Positions 8,058 through 17,044 of a stretch of 34,726 bases of DNA are shown here, in pieces. Below the pieces are notes generated by a model. That model was given only the letters and a program-made list of their open reading frames with translations. It searched no databases and was not told where the DNA came from. Numbering within the stretch: position 1 is the first letter of the stretch; every line of letters begins with the position of its first letter. The stretch is from contig JACDCB010000123.1 in NCBI GenBank assembly GCA_013694585.1, forward strand, positions 1 through 34,726, in the 5' to 3' direction. Position numbers and translations under genes: made by a program. The stretch comes from Candidatus Nitrosopumilus sp. Its GTDB lineage: Archaea > Thermoproteota > Nitrososphaeria > Nitrososphaerales > Nitrososphaeraceae.

Positions 8058-8516
8058 TTATTTTGTGAACGTAGAATTCTTTGAATCCCAGCAAGATCTG
8101 CATAATTGACCTTTTATAGCCCATAACGGTTTGGGGTTATACCTGATAAAGCCTAATTTCTTATTACATCCATTGCAAATATTATTGATTTTTTCGAATT
8201 CTTCAAATTTTCTTTCATAGCAATCAATACACATCGGTTGACTTGCATCCAGGTTCCACCTCCATTCAGGCCTCTTAATTTCGCCAGAAATCAAATTCTT
8301 GCAAGCAAAGCAAACCTGCCAGTTTGATCTAGATTTTATTGGAGTTGAATTATTACTTTCATCAACGGAGAGTGAGGATTTGGAATGTTCAGATTTTTTC
8401 TCTGGATTGCTAATATTTGATCCCCCTGTTTCATCGGACTGAAAATTTTCTTTGTTTATATCTACAGATTCATTTTTATTGTAGCGGGCTGATTTTCTTT
8501 TAAATGGAATCTTCAC
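8058..8516 (-). CDS. Zinc-binding protein with four CxxC knuckles, unknown function
   Basis: 152 aa. The first 65 residues are low-complexity, basic then Ser/Asn/Glu-rich and probably disordered. The C-terminal half holds four CxxC pairs: Cys69/72 (CFAC), Cys96/99 (CIDC), Cys114/117 (CNGC) and Cys139/142 (CRSC), with a W/P pattern between pairs that suggests two treble-clef or LIM-like zinc modules in tandem. It is divergent from the J-protein gene across a 94-bp shared promoter region, so the two may be co-regulated. A nucleic-acid or protein-binding adaptor is a reasonable guess; no family name is recognised. Confidence 0.65.
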   Translation of the reverse strand: MKIPFKRKSARYNKNESVDINKENFQSDETGGSNISNPEKKSEHSKSSLSVDESNNSTPIKSRSNWQVCFACKNLISGEIKRPEWRWNLDASQPMCIDCYERKFEEFEKINNICNGCNKKLGFIRYNPKPLWAIKGQLCRSCWDSKNSTFTK

Positions 8517-8610
8517 GTCTAAATTTATTCGAAATTGTCTTATTTTAGAGTTACAATAATCTTTAATCTAAAGCAAATACTTAATTTTTAGAACTGTTCT
8601 TTTAAAGCTG

Positions 8611-9042
8611 TTGTCGCAGTCTTACTATGACATACTAGAGATAGACCAACATGCAACTAATGCCGATATCAAAAAGTCATTTAGACTTCTTGCTCTCAAG
8701 CACCATCCTGACAAAAACAAGAGTAATGAGTCTCATCAAAAGTTCTTACAAATAGTAGAGGCGTACGAAGTACTTTCTGACGAAAATTCAAGAAGGAAAT
8801 ACGATTTGATGAATTCTTCGTCGAACCAATCTTCCAGTTTTACTACAAGTTGGACACCATCAGCTGATTTATCGAAATTTTATAGTTACGATGTTATAAA
8901 GAATTGGCAAGTCCCAAACAAATCTACTGGAGGCATGTGGGACATAGGAGAAAAGGAAAATCTTGGAATGTGGAAGACCACATTAGCACTATTTGGATCA
9001 TTAACATGCGTTGCGGTCTTTATTATTATTCTCTCAAACTAG
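8611..9042 (+). CDS. J-domain protein with C-terminal membrane anchor
   Basis: Residues 4-66 are a complete J domain (YYDILEIDQHATNADIKK.., HPD at 32-34, YEVLSDENSRRKYD), the part that stimulates Hsp70 ATPase. There is no Gly/Phe linker, zinc-finger domain or DnaJ C-terminal substrate domain, so it is not the general chaperone DnaJ. The C-terminal 20 residues (LALFGSLTCVAVFIIIL) form one membrane helix ending two residues before the stop, a tail anchor placing the J domain in the cytoplasm. A likely role is recruiting DnaK to the membrane. Start is TTG 8611; no in-frame ATG precedes the J domain. Divergent from the zinc-ribbon gene. Confidence 0.82.
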   Translation: MSQSYYDILEIDQHATNADIKKSFRLLALKHHPDKNKSNESHQKFLQIVEAYEVLSDENSRRKYDLMNSSSNQSSSFTTSWTPSADLSKFYSYDVIKNWQVPNKSTGGMWDIGEKENLGMWKTTLALFGSLTCVAVFIIILSN

Positions 9043-9129
9043 TTGTTGCAACTATCAATCACGTCTAATCTACAAATAACCAACCTTCGATTTTATTTTA
9101 CAACTATGTAAAAGAGCAATTTTTCGATT

Positions 9130-10017
9130 CTAATTTTTTGTACTATTAGCAGGTTCCCACAGGTGGGAGACTTGCTCTCTATCCCTAAAGTAGCTAATAG
9201 GTAGATGCATATAGCACAATAAAAGACATAATGAACCTTTAGGATATTTTATTGAATTCTTGATAAATTCTTTAATGGTTAGAGAGGGGTGAGCATCGAA
9301 ATCAAATTTTCTTGTTAGTTCTTTTATCTGATTATGTCCTCTTATGGCTCTTATTATCTGGCTAAAAAAATCATGTCTGGTAATTGGGGGGTTAAAATAA
9401 ATTATGGCATCATCATCATAGAGCACTCTCTTGTTCATTTCAAGTACTTTGCATTGAAGATATAGATCTATTGCTATTATTTCCTCTGGAATTTCTATCT
9501 CTTTGGCCAACTGAGCATCTAAAGCGAGTGCTCTTCCCATAGTCGTGTATTGAGAAAGGCCATGCATTCTTATCGATCTTAACCAATAAGCAATAAAAAT
9601 AGATGCACAAGCATATAGATTCGTACTCCTAATTTTAGGGATGGTATTAGAAGCGCACAATCCCACGTTGTCTACGATCTTATTCGATAATTTTGAAATA
9701 CAATTTTCTTCGATCTCGATGTCGGCATCTAATAATACTATAATACTACCCTTTGCATTTCTGAATATAGTATTCCATCCTTGACTTGCACCTTTTCTTT
9801 TGTCATTATGAATGAGACGAATATTGTATTCTGGATTTTCAGCCTTTACTTTTCTGATTAGATTTGGAGTTTCATCGTTTGAATCGTCTACGAAAATTAC
9901 CTCGGTTATAACAAACTTCTTTGCTAGTTGCTGAGATTTGAGCGAATCAAAAAATTTCAAAATATTATGTTCCTCGTTATAAGTAATTATACCTATTGTG
10001 ACAGCACAGTTATTCAT
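9130..10017 (-). CDS. Family 2 glycosyltransferase (GT-A fold)
   Basis: 295 aa. The N-terminal half is a GT-A domain: TIGIITYNEEHNI (nucleotide-sugar binding), EVIFVDDSNDET, KGASQGWN, and the metal-binding DAD at 97-99 (VLLDADIEIE). The later IDLYLQCKV region takes the place of the usual ED catalytic segment. No obvious multi-pass membrane part is present, although residues 255-280 are hydrophobic and may touch the membrane. It probably transfers a sugar to a lipid or glycoprotein precursor. Its start overlaps the stop of the HIT gene by 4 bp (ATGA), so the two are translationally coupled. Donor and acceptor cannot be predicted. Confidence 0.82.
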   Translation of the reverse strand: MNNCAVTIGIITYNEEHNILKFFDSLKSQQLAKKFVITEVIFVDDSNDETPNLIRKVKAENPEYNIRLIHNDKRKGASQGWNTIFRNAKGSIIVLLDADIEIEENCISKLSNKIVDNVGLCASNTIPKIRSTNLYACASIFIAYWLRSIRMHGLSQYTTMGRALALDAQLAKEIEIPEEIIAIDLYLQCKVLEMNKRVLYDDDAIIYFNPPITRHDFFSQIIRAIRGHNQIKELTRKFDFDAHPSLTIKEFIKNSIKYPKGSLCLLLCYMHLPISYFRDREQVSHLWEPANSTKN

Positions 10018-10448
10018 AGTCCCTCGATATTCTCTCTAATTTTTTGAGCAACACTTTCAAGCTCCTTTATTTGTGCTATCTTACGCATAGGCCATTGACC
10101 TTTAACTTTCTCAATAGAATATCTAGGGACTATGTGAACGTGCACATGTGGCACAATCTGATTTGCAGATTTTCCATTGTTCTGATTAATATTAAATCCG
10201 TCGCTTCCTAATACACTAGTGATCGCTTTTGCCAATCGTGGGACTAAAGAATGCATCTCGCCTACCTCCTTAATTGGCATTTCCAAAATATTTTTGAAAT
10301 GCTGTTTAGGCACTAATAGCGAATGTCCATGGTTTATTGGGTACTTGTCCAGAAATGCCAAAAATTTTTCATCTTCGTAAATTATCGCATTGGGTAGATT
10401 TTTCAGTACAATCTGACAAAAAATGCAATTGTGATTTAATGTCTGCAT
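10014..10448 (-). CDS. HIT-family nucleotide-binding protein
   Basis: 144 aa. The histidine triad HVHVHIV places His101, His103 and His105 (catalytic nucleophile His103) at the phosphate-binding loop. CIFCQIV near the N-terminus (Cys8, Cys11) with His50 and His101 forms the structural zinc site of Hint/Fhit-like proteins. Expected activity is hydrolysis of AMP-linked or dinucleoside polyphosphate substrates in the cytoplasm. Start ATG 10448 is preferred over TTG 10457 because a minus-strand TATA-like box near 10475-10484 would start transcription at about 10453. It is first in a two-gene operon with the glycosyltransferase. Confidence 0.9.
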   Translation of the reverse strand: MQTLNHNCIFCQIVLKNLPNAIIYEDEKFLAFLDKYPINHGHSLLVPKQHFKNILEMPIKEVGEMHSLVPRLAKAITSVLGSDGFNINQNNGKSANQIVPHVHVHIVPRYSIEKVKGQWPMRKIAQIKELESVAQKIRENIEGL

Positions 10449-10571
10449 CCTTATCAAGATAGTGAGATACCGAAATATTTAATTTAATATTTTATACAGT
10501 TAATATATCTTGTCATAATTTGACGATTATTTTTAGTTCATTTTAAATAGCTCGAAAATTTTTTACAAAGT

Positions 10572-10757
10572 ATGAGTGAATCAATTGAGTTAGAAAGTTT
10601 CACACTGAATTTTTCTTTCCCGTGCCCAAAATGCGAATACCTTAATGAGATCTCTTCAAACGAACTGCATAATAATAGCATCGAATGTGGAATGTGCGAG
10701 ACGATATTCAAGTTTGAGGGTTTGGATTCTATAAAAATATTAGCTACCTTGGAGTAA
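10572..10757 (+). CDS. Small zinc-ribbon protein, 61 aa
   Basis: One four-cysteine zinc ribbon: Cys18/Cys21 (CPKC) and Cys39/Cys42 (CGMC), spaced 17 residues apart with a short beta-type connection. A TATA-like TTTAAATA (10542-10549) is centred about 26 bp before ATG 10572. Such small archaeal ribbons often bind nucleic acid or a partner protein; nothing more specific is visible. It lies before ilvD on the same strand, separated by 61 bp. Confidence 0.65.
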   Translation: MSESIELESFTLNFSFPCPKCEYLNEISSNELHNNSIECGMCETIFKFEGLDSIKILATLE

Positions 10758-10818
10758 TGTTATAATCTTAACAAAAGAATTAAGTTTTTATTTTATGATT
10801 TTAATCTAGGTATTTGTA

Positions 10819-12546
10819 ATGATCTTACCGAGCAGAAAAACAGTTGAGGGAGCATCTCGCGCCCCCCATAGGGCAATGTACAAGTCGATGGGTCTCTCTG
10901 ACGATGATCTTAGCAGGCCATTAGTTGCGGTTTCTAGTACGTGTAATGAGGCAACTCCATGTAATATTCATTTGGGAAAGCTTGCTCAAAAAGCAAAGGA
11001 AGGTGTGAAGGACTCTGGAAACACACCGAGAGAATTCACTACAATCGCTGTTTCAGACGGCATTGCTATGGGACACGAAGGAATGAAATCCTCTCTTGTT
11101 AGCCGGGAGATCATAGCTGATTCAATTGAGGTAATGGTTAGAGCACATCAATATGATGCAATAGTTGGAATTTCTGGGTGTGATAAAAGCTTGCCAGGAA
11201 CCCTAATGGCTATGGCTCGACTCAATTTACCGTCCATATTCGTTTATGGTGGTACCATTCTTCCAGGTAATTGGAATGGTAAACCGGTTACAATTCAAGA
11301 TGTTTATGAGGCAGTGGGATCATTTGATGCCGGTAAAATGAGCTTGGAAGATTTGATAAGCCTCGAAAATGTTGCCTGCCCGTCGGCGGGGTCATGTGCA
11401 GGCATGTATACAGCTAATACTATGGCATCGATAAGCGAGGCATTAGGAATGTCGTTACCAGGAAGTGCCACACCTCCTGCGGAAAGCGAAGAAAGATACA
11501 AAATTTGCTTTGAAACTGGTAAATCTATTGATCATCTTTTACTTAACGATTTGAAACCTAGGGATATAATGACCTACGAGGCATTCGAAAATGCAATCAT
11601 GATGGCAAATGCGATAGGAGGTTCGACTAACGCAATACTTCATTTATTAGCACTCTCACGTGAAACCGGAATCGACTTGGATATAAAAGATTTTGAATAT
11701 ATACGAAGAAAGACACCTCACATTGCAAATATGAGACCTGGTGGGAATTATGTAATGTTAAACTTGGATAATATTGGGGGCATCCCTGTAATTTTGAAAT
11801 CATTACTAGATAAAGGTATATTAAATGGGGATGTAGAGACCGTTACCGGTAAGACAATGAAAGAAAATCTTGAATCTTATGACTTTAGTAATTCCAGGTC
11901 TTATTACAAAGCACACAAAACTGAGTATCGAAATATTCTTCGAACTGTTGATAATCCGATACACAAAGAAGGAACGTTAAAAATTCTATTCGGAAATTTG
12001 GCACCAGAGGGTGCTGTAGTCAAAGTTGCGGGGTTAAAAGAAGATAAATTCGAGGGGGTTGCGAAGGTTTACGATTCAGAAGAATCTGCTTTTGATGCTG
12101 TTTCAAAAAGAGAAATTGGCGAAGGTGATGTTGTTGTAATAAGATATGAGGGGCCGAAAGGTGGACCGGGAATGAGAGAAATGCTCGCGGTAACAGCGGC
12201 AATAGTAGGTCAAGGATTGGGTGAGAAGGTTGCTATGTTGACTGATGGTCGATTCTCTGGTGCAACCCGCGGATTTATGGTAGGGCATGTGTCTCCAGAG
12301 GCAATGGTAGGTGGACCAATTTCCATAATCAAAAATGGTGATAATATTAAGATTGATTTAGTCAAAGAATCGATTGATCTCAAGATTTCAAAGAAAGAAT
12401 CAACAAACAGGATCAAGAAATTTAAACCTATAAAGAATAGGTACCGGTCAGGGGCCCTAGCAAAATATGCAACTTTAGTAAAATCTGCATCAGAAGGTGC
12501 TATAACCTCTCCAATACCGAAGTATATGAAAAAGAACTTTAACTAA
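10819..12546 (+). CDS. ilvD: Dihydroxy-acid dehydratase
   Basis: Converts 2,3-dihydroxy-isovalerate and 2,3-dihydroxy-3-methylvalerate to the 2-oxo acids of valine, isoleucine and leucine biosynthesis. 575 aa, full length. The Fe-S cluster cysteines are visible as Cys48 ([10 protein letters not shown]), Cys121 (SGCDKSLPG) and Cys193 ([12 protein letters not shown]). Conserved [23 protein letters not shown] and the C-terminal [21 protein letters not shown] segment are present. Close relatives in the IlvD/Edd family (sugar-acid dehydratases) are possible, but the overall pattern fits IlvD. ATG 10819 follows a T-rich TATA-like element. Its TAA overlaps the stop of the convergent gene by 4 bp. 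Confidence 0.95.
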   Translation: MILPSRKTVEGASRAPHRAMYKSMGLSDDDLSRPLVAVSSTCNEATPCNIHLGKLAQKAKEGVKDSGNTPREFTTIAVSDGIAMGHEGMKSSLVSREIIADSIEVMVRAHQYDAIVGISGCDKSLPGTLMAMARLNLPSIFVYGGTILPGNWNGKPVTIQDVYEAVGSFDAGKMSLEDLISLENVACPSAGSCAGMYTANTMASISEALGMSLPGSATPPAESEERYKICFETGKSIDHLLLNDLKPRDIMTYEAFENAIMMANAIGGSTNAILHLLALSRETGIDLDIKDFEYIRRKTPHIANMRPGGNYVMLNLDNIGGIPVILKSLLDKGILNGDVETVTGKTMKENLESYDFSNSRSYYKAHKTEYRNILRTVDNPIHKEGTLKILFGNLAPEGAVVKVAGLKEDKFEGVAKVYDSEESAFDAVSKREIGEGDVVVIRYEGPKGGPGMREMLAVTAAIVGQGLGEKVAMLTDGRFSGATRGFMVGHVSPEAMVGGPISIIKNGDNIKIDLVKESIDLKISKKESTNRIKKFKPIKNRYRSGALAKYATLVKSASEGAITSPIPKYMKKNFN

Positions 12547-13424
12547 TTTTTTATTTCAATAGAATCTATGATCCCGTAAAGTGGAAAGTTATGAAAATGG
12601 TCTGCTATTTTGTTATCAAGGAAAATGATTTGAATTAGCTCAAAATTATTGATCATAATCATTACTTTACTATTTTCAGCTACAAGTTTATCATCTGTAA
12701 ATAAGTCTAGTGTCCCATCCATGAATACGGTGTCATCATTACCAAAAAACGTATTTCCCTCGCCATTGAAATTGTTAATTGTATGCCAGTGAAACCCTTT
12801 GGCATTTGATGTTATCATTACAAATTTTGAATCAAATAATGTAACTTCCGAAGAATTAACACTCATCTTCCAATTGCCGGATACTACTGTTGAAATATTT
12901 TTATTCACGAAGCCACTAGAATCATTAGTGTTAGCATCATTGTTTATGGTCGGATTCCCTTTTTCAATCGATTGAATAATAATACCCGAAAGCATTGAAA
13001 CCAAATTATTTGATAAGTTGTCGGTCTGATTTAGTTGACCAATGACGGTGGTATCCTCGCTGATGCTTCGACTCGAGTTCATAATCGATGATGAATTCCC
13101 TGTGCTGATTATGCCATCAATCCGTTGGTTAGGTGATAGGGCTTGATCTGAATTTTCAAAATTAGTGCCAAGCTCTGATGACGAAATTAATTGGTTATTT
13201 TCATTAGATCCGTTATTTGATATTAACGATGGTTTTAAGGTGGAGACAAGGGATCCTGAAAGAGCAAATGTGTTATTCACATCCAGTCTACCACTCTTGG
13301 AATTCAAGATGTTTTCCTTAACTACAATATTGTTAATTTCGGCAAGGCCGGCCTCGAAAGTACTTTGAGTGAAATAGATCAAGGATATTAATATGAGTAG
13401 TGGAAGAATTTTTGTCAAATCCAA
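12543..13424 (-). CDS. Exported Asn/Ser-rich protein of unknown function
   Basis: 293 aa with an N-terminal hydrophobic segment (about 5-20, [16 protein letters not shown]), a signal peptide or anchor. Residues 30-175 are rich in Asn, Ser and Thr with many N-x-S/T sequons (for example NNTF, GNSSS, MNSSR, LNQT, NDSS, KNIST), as expected of a glycosylated surface linker. The C-terminal third (about 180-290) is a compact domain with [26 protein letters not shown] and [14 protein letters not shown] have a vague recollection of similar C-terminal domains in thaumarchaeal exported proteins but cannot name a family. It converges with ilvD, sharing 4 bp at the stop codons, which leaves no room for separate terminators. 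Confidence 0.7.
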   Translation of the reverse strand: MDLTKILPLLILISLIYFTQSTFEAGLAEINNIVVKENILNSKSGRLDVNNTFALSGSLVSTLKPSLISNNGSNENNQLISSSELGTNFENSDQALSPNQRIDGIISTGNSSSIMNSSRSISEDTTVIGQLNQTDNLSNNLVSMLSGIIIQSIEKGNPTINNDANTNDSSGFVNKNISTVVSGNWKMSVNSSEVTLFDSKFVMITSNAKGFHWHTINNFNGEGNTFFGNDDTVFMDGTLDLFTDDKLVAENSKVMIMINNFELIQIIFLDNKIADHFHNFPLYGIIDSIEIKN

Positions 13425-13500
13425 TAATTGTAATATTGCTGATTTTTTTTAAATAAATTTCTTTCCTTATAAAAGTTAGTCCAAAAATTTATGAATCTAG

Positions 13501-13737
13501 ATGTCCTATAAATATGAAATGCTGAACAAAGATCAATTCTTTAATTTCTTAAAAATAAATAACAATATGGAATTCTCTAAAGAGGAGATTATTAATCGCT
13601 TTGCAGAGTCTAATAATGAAGAACAGAGCATAGACTCACTGCTGTCTGAACTTGAGGTTGAATCCACTTATACGAATTCAAACCTAAATGCATCATGTAA
13701 AGCTGGGACCGTGTATTATAAATGGAAAAGTTCCTAA
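13501..13737 (+). CDS. Small hypothetical protein, 78 aa
   Basis: Not recognised. The sequence reads as helical and acidic in the middle (FSKEEIINRFAESNNEEQSIDSLLSELE) with a short strand-like C-terminus (AGTVYYKWKSS), a size and pattern compatible with a minimal winged-helix or regulator, but no motif proves this. A TATA-like CTTATAAAAG lies at 13466-13475 and an out-of-frame ATG at 13491 precedes the start, so translation may begin ten bases downstream of the 5' end. Confidence 0.5.
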   Translation: MSYKYEMLNKDQFFNFLKINNNMEFSKEEIINRFAESNNEEQSIDSLLSELEVESTYTNSNLNASCKAGTVYYKWKSS

Positions 13738-13770
13738 TAACGCTAAATGGTTTTTAATTGTATTTACAGT

Positions 13771-14079
13771 TTAATATTCGTTAACTACAATTTCCTCAAA
13801 TTCACGGTGAATTAACTCCAACACTTCAGGAATAGTGTTTAGGTAAATAATTCCACCAGGCATGCATTCGCTACCCTGAGTATAATTTATGCTGGAACTC
13901 AAAAATGGATATATCTTTTTTGTAGAGTAGTATAGCATAAGTAATACGTAGTTTCCCAGCAAATTCTTGTTTATGAAAATTTTTTTGCAAGTCGATTTAG
14001 ATTCAATTCTGATACCTTCGTCAGAATCCAGAAGCGATAACGATTCCGAAAGGGTTTTGTCTGTTGGATTAACGATCAA
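13771..14079 (-). CDS. Hypothetical protein, 102 aa
   Basis: Unrecognised. Starts at TTG 14079 and is divergent from purC across 69 bp. The region 14109-14126 contains AT-rich boxes usable in both directions. The protein has a hydrophobic stretch (LLGNYVLLMLYYS, about 40-52) too short to be a sure membrane helix, two isolated cysteines, and an acidic C-terminus (LIHREFEEIVVNEY). Coding character is acceptable but not strong. Confidence 0.5.
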   Translation of the reverse strand: MIVNPTDKTLSESLSLLDSDEGIRIESKSTCKKIFINKNLLGNYVLLMLYYSTKKIYPFLSSSINYTQGSECMPGGIIYLNTIPEVLELIHREFEEIVVNEY

Positions 14080-14108
14080 ATGATTACATGGTAAATTGTC
14101 TTTTGATC

Positions 14109-14118
14109 AATTTAAAAC
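14109..14118 (+). promoter_or_regulatory. Divergent promoter, TATA box of purC
   Basis: AATTTAAAAC, about 36 bp before the TTG start of purC, would give a leader of about 10 nt. The overlapping reverse-strand TTATAAGTTTTAAA could serve the divergent hypothetical gene. Confidence 0.4.
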
Positions 14119-14148
14119 TTATAATTAGCATATGGAAAGATTATCAAG

Positions 14149-15012
14149 TTGAAGTTAATCCGTAAAGGTAAAGTAAAGGATATTTATGAAACTAAGGACA
14201 ACACATTAATTTTTTCTTTTTCTGACAGGGTTTCTGCCTTTGACGTTATACTAAATGATGAAATTCCTTATAAAGGAAAAGTCCTATGTGATTTTGCTCT
14301 TTTTTGGTTTAAAATCTTAAAAGGAAAAAACCACTTTAGGAGAAGGGTAGATCCCAGCAAGATTGAAGTAACAAAGCTGAACATGATTCCAATAGAGTGT
14401 GTAGTTCGATCGTATTTATACGGAAGCTTATATTCTAGGTATCTTCAAAATGACGTAGATATTACCGGGACCGAGAAATACTTTGCAAATAAGGATTTGC
14501 AATTAGCTTCAAAATTACCAGACCTGCTGTTTGATCCAACTACTAAATCTGATCAGCATGACAAACCTCTCTCCGAAACAGAAATTCTTAAAAATAGGAT
14601 AGTAAGTCATAGGGAATTTTCGCAATTAAAAAAACTATCTTTGGACTTGTTTTCACAAGTAAACGCGATCGTTTCTGCATCCGGTTTTATTCTCTCAGAT
14701 ATCAAATTTGAATTCGGAAAAGATCCAAAGACAGGAGAAATCATGCTCGGGGATTCGATTGGACCGGATGAATTTAGAATATGGAATAAAGATGATTACC
14801 AGGTTGGACAAATTCAGGACAGTTATGACAAACAAATACTAAGAGATTGGCTGGAGGACATCGGTTTCAGACAAGAAGTAGACAAATGCAACAATAACAA
14901 TACACACCCAAGGATTCCAAAGCTACCAAAAGGCATAATCGAAAAAGTGTCTCAAAGGTACATTGATGCCTATGAACGCATTACAAGATCTACTTTTGAG
15001 AAGTTGGACTAA
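14149..15012 (+). CDS. purC: Phosphoribosylaminoimidazole-succinocarboxamide synthase
   Basis: SAICAR synthetase joins aspartate to CAIR in purine biosynthesis using ATP. Seen: the N-terminal ATP-binding RKGKVKDIYE and FSDRVSAFD, PIECVVRSYLYGS, GFILSDIKFEFG and the substrate-binding LGDSIGPDEFRIW. 287 aa, normal for the eukaryote/archaeal-type enzyme. The start is TTG at 14149: the protein begins directly with the conserved KLIRKGKVKD sequence and no usable ATG precedes it. No other purine gene is adjacent. Confidence 0.95.
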   Translation: MKLIRKGKVKDIYETKDNTLIFSFSDRVSAFDVILNDEIPYKGKVLCDFALFWFKILKGKNHFRRRVDPSKIEVTKLNMIPIECVVRSYLYGSLYSRYLQNDVDITGTEKYFANKDLQLASKLPDLLFDPTTKSDQHDKPLSETEILKNRIVSHREFSQLKKLSLDLFSQVNAIVSASGFILSDIKFEFGKDPKTGEIMLGDSIGPDEFRIWNKDDYQVGQIQDSYDKQILRDWLEDIGFRQEVDKCNNNNTHPRIPKLPKGIIEKVSQRYIDAYERITRSTFEKLD

Positions 15013-15044
15013 TCAATTTATCAAACGTATGGAGTGATTGTTAT

Positions 15045-15464
15045 TTATTCAACCAGTATAAGTAGCAAGCCCTGTTTGGAAGGGTCTCTCAATAATTCTA
15101 CTATCTTTCTAGGAATGTGTATGGCGCTAATATTACAATTCAGACACAGAGTTCGATTACAAATAAATTCGCTTTTTCTTAAAACAATATCATGATTATG
15201 AGTAAGGATTAGATTATCATTACCAAACCCATGAATTTTAATATTAAACGGTTCAACAATCAATTCTATTTCTACGAAAGAATGATTAGTCTTGATCTTA
15301 TTTTTCATATCACTAGTCAAATCGGAACATGATTTGTTTGCATTAACGCCTATAATACAATCTCCTCTAAATGTCAAGTGCGGATCTTTGGTGACCTCAA
15401 TGGTTCGTGCATGAAGAGATCGAATATTTTTATGGCCGTAAAATTGGATTTCTTCTGTTAACAA
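15045..15464 (-). CDS. DUF371 family protein
   Basis: 139 aa. The pattern GHKNIRSLHARTIEVTKDPHLTF followed by GDCIIGVNA and a C-terminal LLRDPSKQGLLLI matches my memory of the archaeal DUF371 family, a conserved protein with no established function that is often found near housekeeping genes. Three cysteines in CNRTLCLNC plus Cys36 might bind a metal. Start is TTG 15464; upstream ATG codons are out of frame or followed by stops. It converges with purC and is divergent from psmA. Confidence 0.75.
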   Translation of the reverse strand: MLTEEIQFYGHKNIRSLHARTIEVTKDPHLTFRGDCIIGVNANKSCSDLTSDMKNKIKTNHSFVEIELIVEPFNIKIHGFGNDNLILTHNHDIVLRKSEFICNRTLCLNCNISAIHIPRKIVELLRDPSKQGLLLILVE

Positions 15465-15522
15465 CTAGCCGATTTTATTCATGTTCTTAGGTAAATAACC
15501 CTTTATTTTTTAAATAAGGTAA

Positions 15523-15533
15523 CTATAAATAAA
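15523..15533 (+). promoter_or_regulatory. TATA box of psmA
   Basis: CTATAAATAAA is centred about 29 bp before the TTG start at 15557, giving a leaderless or nearly leaderless transcript. Confidence 0.5.
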
Positions 15534-15556
15534 GATTTAGAAGTAATCTAGTTGAT

Positions 15557-16288
15557 TTGTTACCAGCAGCAGCAGGTTATGATAGAGGAATTACTGTTTT
15601 CTCACCTGATGGGCGATTATATCAGGTTGAATATGCAATTGAAACCGTTAGGAGAGGCACATTAGCTTTAGGGATCAAAAGCACTGATGGTGTAATCCTT
15701 GCAGTAGAAGAAAAAACGAGAAAATTGCAAATATCTAATGTAACTCAAAAAATATTTCAAATAGATGATCATATAGGTCTTGCCGCAGCAGGGTATATTC
15801 CAGACGCTCGCACTCAGGTTGACCATGCACGATTTTTTGCCCAGAGCAACCGTCTTATTTATGATGAAGTAGTTGACGTTGAAGGCGTCGCAAAAAATTT
15901 AGCTGATATGGCCCAACAGTATACTCAATATGCCGGAGCCAGACCTTTCGGCGTTGCGTTGATATTAGCAGGTGTCGACAAGAATGGAATTGGCTTGTAT
16001 CTTACTGACCCAAGCGGTACATACATCGGATATGATGCTGTAGCAATTGGTGCGGGAAGCGAACAAGTAACTGAACACTTGGAAAAGAATTATAAAAATG
16101 ATATTGGTCTCGATAAAGCTTGCGTACTTGCCATAGAGTCTATTTTCATGGTGAGTGAAGAAAAGACTGGCACTAAACATATCAGATTGGCTGTGATTGA
16201 TTCGAAATCAAAAACTTTGCGAATGATGTCGTTGGAAGAAATAGAGAATTATTCAAAACAAGTTCAAAGTAAAGAAAGTCAGTCTTGA
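15557..16288 (+). CDS. psmA: Proteasome subunit alpha
   Basis: Forms the outer heptameric rings of the 20S proteasome, controlling substrate entry and docking the PAN/Cdc48 ATPases. The alpha-subunit signature YDRGITVFSPDGRLYQVEYA is at residues 8-27, followed by the gate and docking helix region. GARPFGVALILAGVD and YLTDPSGTYIGYDAVAIGAGS are conserved. 243 aa, complete. The start is TTG 15557, giving MLPAAAGYDRG. There is no N-terminal nucleophile Thr, consistent with an alpha and not a beta subunit. It stands alone, upstream of the thioredoxin-like/SPOUT/ribosomal cluster. Confidence 0.95.
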   Translation: MLPAAAGYDRGITVFSPDGRLYQVEYAIETVRRGTLALGIKSTDGVILAVEEKTRKLQISNVTQKIFQIDDHIGLAAAGYIPDARTQVDHARFFAQSNRLIYDEVVDVEGVAKNLADMAQQYTQYAGARPFGVALILAGVDKNGIGLYLTDPSGTYIGYDAVAIGAGSEQVTEHLEKNYKNDIGLDKACVLAIESIFMVSEEKTGTKHIRLAVIDSKSKTLRMMSLEEIENYSKQVQSKESQS

Positions 16289-16378
16289 CTGGCTTTAATA
16301 AAATATTATCATACTCGTTTTTTCTATGAATATCCCACCCTATAAATAATTCTTATTTTATTGAAAAATTGATTATCA

Positions 16379-17044
16379 ATGGCAATAGAAATTGGTTCCA
16401 AAGCACCTAATTTGCAACTTTCTAAATGGGTACAAGGTACACCAACTAATATAGATGACTTGGTGGGAAATGTAGTCGTTATTGAAGTATTTCAAGTTAA
16501 CTGTCCCGGATGTTTCCTGTATGGAATTCCGCAGGCAGTTTCGCTGTATGAAAAATATAAGGATAAAAATGTCAAGGTGATAGGAGTCGCCACTGCATTC
16601 GAAGATTATGACAAAAACACCTTACAAAACCTTGAACTTTTGCTTTCAGAAAGTCAAGTTATTGGAGAGACATTTAAGGCATTAAAACAACACGGTAAAT
16701 TGATTGATGGAAATAAGTTATATTACAAGATACCATTTCCTGTATCTTTCGATAAGGTTATCAAAATGCCCGTCGAAGTTTCAGACAAAATGATTTTTGA
16801 TTTTATAGAAATATATTTTTCTGATTTTTCTACATTTTCTGACAAAGATAAAAACGACCTAATTGACAAGGTACGAAATTATTTACAGAATAAGGATTTT
16901 TCGGCATTGACATTTGAGACTTATAGGCTGAGGGGAACACCTTCTTCTATAGTTATTGATAAAGAGGGAATATTGAGGTATAGTTTTTTTGGATCTGAAG
17001 GTTATTTGGAAGGAGCAGTAAACGAGTTGCGAAATGAGCGGTGA
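16379..17044 (+). CDS. Thioredoxin-fold (TlpA/peroxiredoxin-like) protein with large insertion
   Basis: 221 aa. It begins like a redoxin domain: GSKAPNLQLSKWVQG, then NVVVIEVFQVNCPGC with a CPGC active site at 42-45 and VKVIGVATAFEDYD. The expected cis-Pro loop (RGTPSSIVID) and the final strand with LRYSFFGSEG come only after about 185 residues. Between them lies an insertion of roughly 100 residues, mostly helical and charged. There is no signal peptide, so it is cytoplasmic. A thiol-disulfide oxidoreductase or peroxidase activity is likely. Its stop overlaps the GTG start of the SPOUT gene (GTGA), so it is coupled to an RNA-modification gene just before the ribosomal cluster. Confidence 0.75.
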   Translation: MAIEIGSKAPNLQLSKWVQGTPTNIDDLVGNVVVIEVFQVNCPGCFLYGIPQAVSLYEKYKDKNVKVIGVATAFEDYDKNTLQNLELLLSESQVIGETFKALKQHGKLIDGNKLYYKIPFPVSFDKVIKMPVEVSDKMIFDFIEIYFSDFSTFSDKDKNDLIDKVRNYLQNKDFSALTFETYRLRGTPSSIVIDKEGILRYSFFGSEGYLEGAVNELRNER

